From assembly GCA_016792805.1 (NCBI GenBank), contig JAEUHX010000057.1, positions 1 through 64,000 on the forward strand: a DNA stretch of 64,000 nt, read 5' to 3'. Each line of letters starts with the position of its first letter. The first letter of the stretch is position 1. The notes below the pieces were generated by a model. It searched no databases, had not been told where the DNA came from, and saw only the letters and a program-made list of their open reading frames with translations. Below are positions 59,031 to 64,000 of this stretch, piece after piece. The position numbers and the translations under genes are program-made. The stretch comes from Planctomycetota bacterium (GTDB taxonomy: Bacteria > Planctomycetota > UBA1135 > JACQFD01).

Positions 59031-60875
59031 TCAGCCAAACCTCGCTGCGAGGCTTTCGATCTCCTGATCGAGGGCCGCGCGCGCGGCGTCGTCGTCGAGC
59101 TTCGTCCGATAAACCTCCGGCAAGAATTCGCGATTGGTGCATTCGCGCACCGCGACCAACTCCTGGAGTGCCGCCTGAGGACCGTAGCTCGGGCGCAGGA
59201 ATCCACGAATCGCTTCGTCGGCGTGGGGACGCTCCAGCTTCGCGGAACCGGCCAACCGGGCCCGGCGCCACGCCTGCACGAGGAGGCTCTCGAAGTCGGC
59301 GCCCGTCAGCTGGGCGGGCAGCTCGGGCGGGATCGCATTCTCGCCGAGCGGAATCTTGTTCTTTCGCGCCATGGCGCTCAGCATCGCGGCGCGCTCCTCG
59401 TTCGTTTCTGGCGCAAAAAGTGGAATGTGAACTTCGCACCGGCCCTGGCGCTTCAAGTCCACAGGCAACAGATCCGGCCGGCAGGTAAGGAGCATCCAGA
59501 GGAGCTTGCCGCGATAGGCGGTGTTTCCCATCTGGGATGCAAACATTCCGAAGACGCGGGCGCTCGTGCCCGAGTCGCCGTCGGAGCGGCGATTGCCGAG
59601 CATCGCATCGGCCTCGTCGATCACGATCATCACGGGGCCGAGCGCTCGAGCCACGCGCAGGATGATCTCCACGTTCGCCTCGGTGCGCCCCTGCCACATT
59701 TCGCGGAAATTCTTCATCACGAGGACGGGAATCCCGATGGAGCCGGCGAAGCAGAGCGCCAGGAACGTCTTGCCCGTGCCGACGCGTCCGCACACCAAAT
59801 ATCCCATCGGCACGCAGCCGAGGTCGCCGCGGCGGATCAGCTCGGCGTCGTCGAGGAGCTGCTTCTTGGCCGCCTCGTGGCCGATCAGATAGGTAAGATC
59901 CAGCTTCGGCTCAATAAACTCGACGAGGCCGCCGCAGGCCTTCTCAATGAGCCGGCGCTTGAGGGTCTTCAGCCCGTCGAGGGTGAACGGCTCGCCGCTC
60001 GCGCGCGCCTCGTCGAGCAATTGTTGGATCGCGATCCGCGTCAGTCCCGCCGTCAGCTTCGCGAGCCGCTCCAGCGGCTCTGTGCACCACTGTAAGAATC
60101 CTTCGCGCTCCCTGGCGAGCCAGCGGAGGAAGACGAGCCGCTCCTGCTCGTCGGGGAGGTCGACCTCCACCGTGGCCACCGTGGCCGAGTCGCGCACGGC
60201 GCGGTGGAGCCCCGAAAGCGCGGGGCAGATCAGCACGACGGTCACGTCGGCTCCGCGGATTCCGGGATCTGCGGCCCAGGTGCGGAGCTTCGACACGACG
60301 GCCCCCACCTCCGATGCCAATTGTGCAGTGTCCGTGTCCGGAGCGACGAGGTCGGCGTCGTGGACGACGACTGACATCGTGCGCAACGACGAATCGTTCG
60401 CGGCGCCTGCGCCCTGGTTCTGCGGGGAGACTGCATTGGTTGCAATGCAATGCATTAAAAGCAGATCGAGCACGTCAAGCGCCTGCCGAGGATCTCGGAT
60501 CGACGGTGGATGGAGCTTCGCGACCCCTTGCACGGTGGCGATCGCATCGAGGACGCGCTGAAGCAGCCCCTGTTGCTCGCGGCGCCGATCATTGGATTGC
60601 TTCAAATCCGAGTGGAGGCGAGGAGCCACGCGAATTCCGCGCCCGCGGTCGAACACGAGCGAGAGGCTGCGGCTCGCAAAGCACTGGGACGAGAGCCACT
60701 CGCTCAGCGAGACGAACTCCGTAGCGTCGGGGCCGTCGCCGGCGTGGATCGGCACAAGATCATCGACATTTCCGGTGAAGGCCAGCACGCTCACCGTTCC
60801 GCCGAAGTACACGCGCGCGAAGGTGCGTGCCCAGGAGGGCCACCACGACGGAATTTTTGTGGGCTCAACTTTCAT
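59031..60875 (-). CDS. AAA+ ATPase with Ycf46-like two-domain architecture
   Basis: About 614 residues from ATG 60875 (a TTG at 60881 overlaps the previous stop). The N-terminal half looks like an inactive NTPase: a Walker-B-like strand in SVVVHDADLVAP and a later ADVTVVLICPALSGLHRAVRD, then VEVDLPDEQERLVFLRWL, but no Walker A. The C-terminal half is a functional AAA+ domain with Walker A GRVGTGKT (about 363-370), Walker B VMIVIDEADAML and sensor/Arg-finger region LLWMLLTCRPDLLPVDLKRQGRCEVHIPLF. This order resembles Ycf46-type ATPases. Substrate unknown. Flanked by a coiled-coil membrane protein and the vWA protein in one transcript. Confidence 0.88.
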   Translation of the reverse strand: MKVEPTKIPSWWPSWARTFARVYFGGTVSVLAFTGNVDDLVPIHAGDGPDATEFVSLSEWLSSQCFASRSLSLVFDRGRGIRVAPRLHSDLKQSNDRRREQQGLLQRVLDAIATVQGVAKLHPPSIRDPRQALDVLDLLLMHCIATNAVSPQNQGAGAANDSSLRTMSVVVHDADLVAPDTDTAQLASEVGAVVSKLRTWAADPGIRGADVTVVLICPALSGLHRAVRDSATVATVEVDLPDEQERLVFLRWLAREREGFLQWCTEPLERLAKLTAGLTRIAIQQLLDEARASGEPFTLDGLKTLKRRLIEKACGGLVEFIEPKLDLTYLIGHEAAKKQLLDDAELIRRGDLGCVPMGYLVCGRVGTGKTFLALCFAGSIGIPVLVMKNFREMWQGRTEANVEIILRVARALGPVMIVIDEADAMLGNRRSDGDSGTSARVFGMFASQMGNTAYRGKLLWMLLTCRPDLLPVDLKRQGRCEVHIPLFAPETNEERAAMLSAMARKNKIPLGENAIPPELPAQLTGADFESLLVQAWRRARLAGSAKLERPHADEAIRGFLRPSYGPQAALQELVAVRECTNREFLPEVYRTKLDDDAARAALDQEIESLAARFG

Positions 60876-60877
60876 GT

Positions 60878-61765
60878 TCAAAGAACGCGCTCGGGGCCGG
60901 CGGACGTCGATCGGGTGCTGGATGTAAGAATGGAGGGGCCAACGTTGGCCGTGCTCTCGGAGAAGACGGGGGCGTCGCCCAGGACCTCGCGCAGCGCCTT
61001 CTCCATCGACTCGAGCTCGTTGCCGACTCCGCTCACTTGTGCATTGAGATCGCCGAGGCTCGCGCTCGTGAGGCTGCGCTCGAGCACGAGGCTCGTGAGA
61101 TCCTCGATGCGCGAGAGCTCGGCTTCGACAGATTTGTGGTTCTCACGCGCCTTGGCAAAATTGGCAAGCCGCTCTTCGACGATTCGCCGATTCTCCGCGA
61201 CCGTGGCCCGGGTGCGCTCGGGCAGCTCCGGATCGGCCTGCTCCTTCTCGAGCTGCGCGAGCCGGGAACGAAGCTCACGCTCCTTCCCGGCGTCGAGCGA
61301 CCGGTCGAGAGCGTGGCGATAACTCAGCGCCCGAACGAACATCCACAAAAGCTGATTGATGCTCTTCAGCCGCTCGCCGCCGAGCATGTCGCCCCGGGCC
61401 GTACCGGTCTGCTCCGAAGACCGGAGCAACTCCTCGCATCGCTGGCGCAGCTTTTCAAAGCGCGCGCGATCCTGCGCCGGCAGCTTAGCCAGCACTTCGG
61501 CGAGGCGCTGCGCCTGCTCCCACGCCTGCTTGGCGACGTTCTGCGCCTCTTTCGCCGCCTCCTTGGCATCGCACAGCCGCTGGAAACGCGCGTTTTGTGA
61601 AATAATCAGAAGGAACAGAAGCTCAGCGGCGATCGTGAACGGCCAGAATAGATCGGGGCGCAGAGTAATGATTCCCGCCCCGAGGCCGAGCGCAAGCCCC
61701 GCCAGGTTCCACTTCGTGAAGAACGCCTCCCTCAGGTAGTCGAGGATCCCGAGCTTTCGCGGCAT
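60878..61765 (-). CDS. Membrane-anchored coiled-coil protein of unknown function
   Basis: 295 residues. Two closely spaced membrane segments near the N-terminus (WNLAGLALGLGAGIITL and LFWPFTIAAELLFLLIIS, about 19-57) form a hairpin. The rest is predicted to be mostly coiled coil: AKEAAKEAQNVAKQAWEQAQ, RARFEKLRQRCEELLR, ERELRSRLAQLEKEQ and RRIVEERLANFAKARENH. There is no enzymatic motif, and I know no named family. The topology suggests a cytoplasmic coiled coil tethered to the inner membrane that could scaffold the AAA+ ATPase encoded immediately downstream. It starts 10 bp after the ABC ATPase gene, so it belongs to the same transcript. Confidence 0.82.
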   Translation of the reverse strand: MPRKLGILDYLREAFFTKWNLAGLALGLGAGIITLRPDLFWPFTIAAELLFLLIISQNARFQRLCDAKEAAKEAQNVAKQAWEQAQRLAEVLAKLPAQDRARFEKLRQRCEELLRSSEQTGTARGDMLGGERLKSINQLLWMFVRALSYRHALDRSLDAGKERELRSRLAQLEKEQADPELPERTRATVAENRRIVEERLANFAKARENHKSVEAELSRIEDLTSLVLERSLTSASLGDLNAQVSGVGNELESMEKALREVLGDAPVFSESTANVGPSILTSSTRSTSAGPERVL

Positions 61766-61775
61766 GGCGGCGCCC

Positions 61776-62690
61776 CTACGCGTCGACGTCGCGCCCTCGC
61801 AGGCGCGACTCGATCTCAGCGACGAGCTTCACAAAAGTCGGCTGGGTGCGCGTCTCCTCGAAGGAGTGGGAGGGCGGCGCGAGATCCCACAATTTCACGA
61901 TCTCTCCGGGATTGGGCTTCATGAGCACGATCTTTGTGGAGAGATAAACGGCTTCGACGACGGAGTGGGTCACGAGCAGAATCGTGACTTCGATCGCCGG
62001 ATCCCGGTAGATCGAGAGCAGCAATTCTTGCATCTCGCGCCTGGTGGCCGGGTCGAGAGCGCCGAAAGGCTCGTCCATCAGGATCATCTGCGGCCGGCAC
62101 GCGAGCGTGCGCGCGATGGCGACGCGCTGCTGCTGGCCGCCCGAGAGCTGATGGGGATATTTGTGTTCGTGTCCCTTCAGTCCGACGCGGCCGATCCAAT
62201 CGAGGGCCTTGGCGTGGCGTTCGTCACGCTCCATCCCGCGCACGCGCAGCCCAAAGGCCACATTGTCGAGGACCGTGAGATGGGGAAACGATGTGTACGC
62301 TTGGAAGACCATGCCGCGCGAGGCGCTCGGCCCTCCCACATGCTCGCCGCGCACGAGGACTTCCCCAGTCGTCGGCGGATGGTGTGGCGCGAGCCCGGCG
62401 ACGCAGTTCAGAATCGTGGACTTCCCGCAGCCGCTTGGCCCGAGCACAGAAACCACTTCTCCGCGCTCGGCGACGTCCTCCACGACGAGCGTCACGTCGC
62501 GGACAGCAGTCGTCTGCTTGCCGTTGGGAAGTGTGAAAATCTTCGTCACATGCCGCAGCTCAAGCGCCGGAGTCCGCGGAGCGTGGTTCTCTGTCGGCGC
62601 CGCCGACTCCACGACCGGGTTGCCGTCGATCTCGCCGACCACATGGGCGCCGGGGCGCTGCATCGCCACGTCGAGCCGGGGCTCGCTCAT
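61776..62690 (-). CDS. ABC transporter ATPase (nitrate/taurine/sulfonate type)
   Basis: 304 residues. An N-terminal extension of about 40 residues precedes the domain starting [24 protein letters not shown]. Walker A is [10 protein letters not shown]-loop [10 protein letters not shown], signature [15 protein letters not shown], Walker [14 protein letters not shown] and switch His in [14 protein letters not shown]. The closest type by pattern is the NitT/TauT importer ATPase (TauB, SsuB, NrtD-like). The substrate cannot be read. Its start overlaps the permease stop (ATGA at 62687-62690). Confidence 0.92.
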   Translation of the reverse strand: MSEPRLDVAMQRPGAHVVGEIDGNPVVESAAPTENHAPRTPALELRHVTKIFTLPNGKQTTAVRDVTLVVEDVAERGEVVSVLGPSGCGKSTILNCVAGLAPHHPPTTGEVLVRGEHVGGPSASRGMVFQAYTSFPHLTVLDNVAFGLRVRGMERDERHAKALDWIGRVGLKGHEHKYPHQLSGGQQQRVAIARTLACRPQMILMDEPFGALDPATRREMQELLLSIYRDPAIEVTILLVTHSVVEAVYLSTKIVLMKPNPGEIVKLWDLAPPSHSFEETRTQPTFVKLVAEIESRLRGRDVDA

Positions 62691-63610
62691 CGCCCGCTCC
62701 CCTGCTTGTACGGGAAGAGCCAGCGCTCGAGTGCGGCGAGGCCGCGATCAATACAGAAGGCGAGCGACGTGATCACCAGCAGGACGAGATAAATGTGTTC
62801 CTTTGCGCCGCGCCGCTCGGAGGATTGAATCAAATATCCGAGGCCGTACTCGGCGGCGATCACCTCCGCGAGCACGATGTAGCCGAAGGAGACCCCGAGC
62901 ACCGTGCGCATCGATGTCACGATCGACGGCAAGGCGAGCGGGAAGATCACCTGGACCACGAGCTGACGCGAATTGGCGCCGAGCGTCGCGGCCGTATTCA
63001 CAAATCGATCCTCGACGGCGCCGATCGCCGACGCCACGTCGTGCACGAAGAAGCCGATCGAGGCGAGGAAAAGGAACAAAACCTTCTGCCCTTCCCCCAC
63101 GCCGCGCGCCCACAAGATCGTCAGCGGCAGCAGCGCCGCCACCGGCGCATAGCGAAGAAACAGAACTGGCGGCGTGAGGAACGCGCGCACGCCTGCGAAG
63201 GCCCCGGCCAGCACGCCGAGCGGCAATCCGATGCTCACCACGCAGAGGAATCCGAGCGCGATGCGCCGGAGGCTCCAAAGTGTGGATTTCAACAGCTCCC
63301 GCTCCGTGATGAGCGAGGGAATCTGCTCCAAGGTCTCCGCGGGGCTCGGAAGCTTCACCGGCGAAAGGATGCGCGACTCGGCTTCCTTCCCCCAGGTCAC
63401 AAATGCCCAGAGCAAAATGATGGTCCCGACGCAGGTGAGCGCCGCCGCCGCCGCCAGAAGCGGCGTGGCCTCGCCGCGAAGCGTGAAGGCCGAGCGCAAG
63501 GCGCTCGTCCGGGCTGGCGCCGCCGGCGCCGGATCTCCCGCTCTCTCGACGAAGAGCGCGAGGATCTTGGCGACAAATCCGCGCGGCGCGTTGCCCTCGG
63601 GACTGTTCAC
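62687..63610 (-). CDS. ABC transporter permease (NitT/TauT-like)
   Basis: 307 residues from a GTG overlapping the OmpA-domain gene's stop (GTGA at 63607-63610). About six membrane spans. The binding-protein-dependent permease signature (EAA loop) lies in AATLGANSRQLVVQVIFPLALPSIVTSMRTVLGVSFGYIVLAEVI, characteristic of the SsuC/TauC group. An N-terminal cytoplasmic extension of about 45 residues is Ala/Pro-rich. It should form the translocation channel with the ATPase encoded next; the expected substrate-binding protein would be the upstream gene, of which only the OmpA-like C-terminus is inside the window. Confidence 0.92.
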   Translation of the reverse strand: MNSPEGNAPRGFVAKILALFVERAGDPAPAAPARTSALRSAFTLRGEATPLLAAAAALTCVGTIILLWAFVTWGKEAESRILSPVKLPSPAETLEQIPSLITERELLKSTLWSLRRIALGFLCVVSIGLPLGVLAGAFAGVRAFLTPPVLFLRYAPVAALLPLTILWARGVGEGQKVLFLFLASIGFFVHDVASAIGAVEDRFVNTAATLGANSRQLVVQVIFPLALPSIVTSMRTVLGVSFGYIVLAEVIAAEYGLGYLIQSSERRGAKEHIYLVLLVITSLAFCIDRGLAALERWLFPYKQGSGR

Positions 63611-64000
63611 TTCTGCTCGAGCGGATAGACCTTCACTTCCACCCGCCGATTGCGCGCATGATTGGCCTTGTCGGCCAGCTTGTCCCAGCCGAGCCCCTTC
63701 ACGAGGATCTGCTTCTCGTTGAAATCGAACTTCTGGATCAGCGCCTGCTTCACGGCATTGGCGCGGCGCTCGGATAGCTCGATCACAAGCTGCGGAGAGA
63801 CCTTTCCGCGCATCGACGCGTCGGTATGTCCTTCAATCACGATCTGGGCATTCCCGAAGGTTCCGACCATGGTGCCGACGTCCTCCACCACGACGCTCAC
63901 ATTGGGATCGTAGGGAAGCCCGTTGGGATTCTTGGCATTGAGATCGTCGGAGTTGGGCGGGAAGTGGATGCGCTCGACGCGCGCCAGAATCTCATTCGAC
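63607..64000 (-). CDS. OmpA-like C-terminal domain protein (partial, continues beyond the window)
   Basis: Only the C-terminal 130 residues or so are visible; the frame is open to the window edge. They form an OmpA-like peptidoglycan-binding domain: ARVERIHFPPNSDDL, then IVIEGHTDASMRG with the diaminopimelate-binding Asp, LSERRANAVKQALIQKF, and the Arg in ARNRRVEVKVYP. The domain would anchor the protein to the cell wall. Position directly before an ABC permease and ATPase suggests that the missing N-terminal part is a periplasmic substrate-binding domain, a fusion I recall from other bacteria; this is inference. Confidence 0.88.
   Translation of the reverse strand, partial: SNEILARVERIHFPPNSDDLNAKNPNGLPYDPNVSVVVEDVGTMVGTFGNAQIVIEGHTDASMRGKVSPQLVIELSERRANAVKQALIQKFDFNEKQILVKGLGWDKLADKANHARNRRVEVKVYPLEQK

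Overview
The window is a GC-rich bacterial chromosome segment, densely coding on both strands, with no tRNA, rRNA, CRISPR array, integrase or transposase that I can see. The gene content points to Planctomycetota or a close relative. It includes a secreted FG-GAP beta-propeller protein with a Cys-rich C-terminal domain, carboxypeptidase-regulatory-like surface proteins, a type II secretion set reduced to gspDEFGHIJ, System II cytochrome c biogenesis (resB/ccsA), and an rpmH that stands apart from rnpA. This lineage call is inference from gene content, not from a marker tree.

Layout. 0.5-5.4 kb: a small nuclease-like hypothetical, a CAP-domain lipoprotein and a divergent ArnT-like glycosyltransferase. 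5.4-6.15 kb: a repeat array in a convergent gap. 6.2-13.6 kb (minus): dnaK, then a GldA/GldF/GldG-like ABC exporter with a DUF4340 partner. 13.9-16.5 kb: the FG-GAP protein. 16.5-17.5 kb: a second repeat array, again in a convergent gap. 17.5-19.75 kb: a soluble histidine kinase and an NtrC-type sigma-54 regulator. 19.8-20.9 kb: a YrdC/Sua5-like domain fused to a protein-arginine-phosphatase-like domain. 21-25.6 kb (minus): a membrane-bound spermidine-synthase-like protein, a PTS EIIA-like protein and an aminotransferase homologue lacking its PLP lysine. 25.9-34.8 kb: gspD-E-F-G-H-I-J. 34.8-45.4 kb (minus): serS, a large secreted unknown, rhomboid, ccsA, resB, polyprenyl synthase, mobA and tatA. 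45.6-47.7 kb: sucCD. 47.7-53.9 kb (plus): dCTP deaminase and two carboxypeptidase-regulatory-like proteins. 53.9-57.75 kb (minus): a YgiQ radical SAM protein and a GAF-GGDEF diguanylate cyclase. 58-64 kb (minus): rpmH preceded by a six-gene cluster of an OmpA-domain protein (running off the window), ABC permease, ABC ATPase, coiled-coil membrane protein, Ycf46-like AAA+ ATPase and vWA protein.

Two things stand out. First, intergenic DNA holds a family of roughly 160-nt long-hairpin elements, at 17173-17332, 28328-28503 (inverted) and 38390-38551. Their arms differ in sequence but remain complementary, several pairs covary, and the imperfect pairs I checked are G-U only in the element's own sense direction. 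This behaves like a structured RNA or a hairpin mobile element that I cannot match to a named family. They sit alongside a second set of short modules (A-D) assembled into arrays in convergent gaps. Second, the OmpA/ABC/coiled-coil/AAA+/vWA cluster looks like one envelope-spanning machine that I cannot assign to a characterised system.

Many adjacent genes overlap by ATGA or GTGA, which suggests translational coupling. Stem-loops separate several transcription units, including gspF from the pseudopilin genes.
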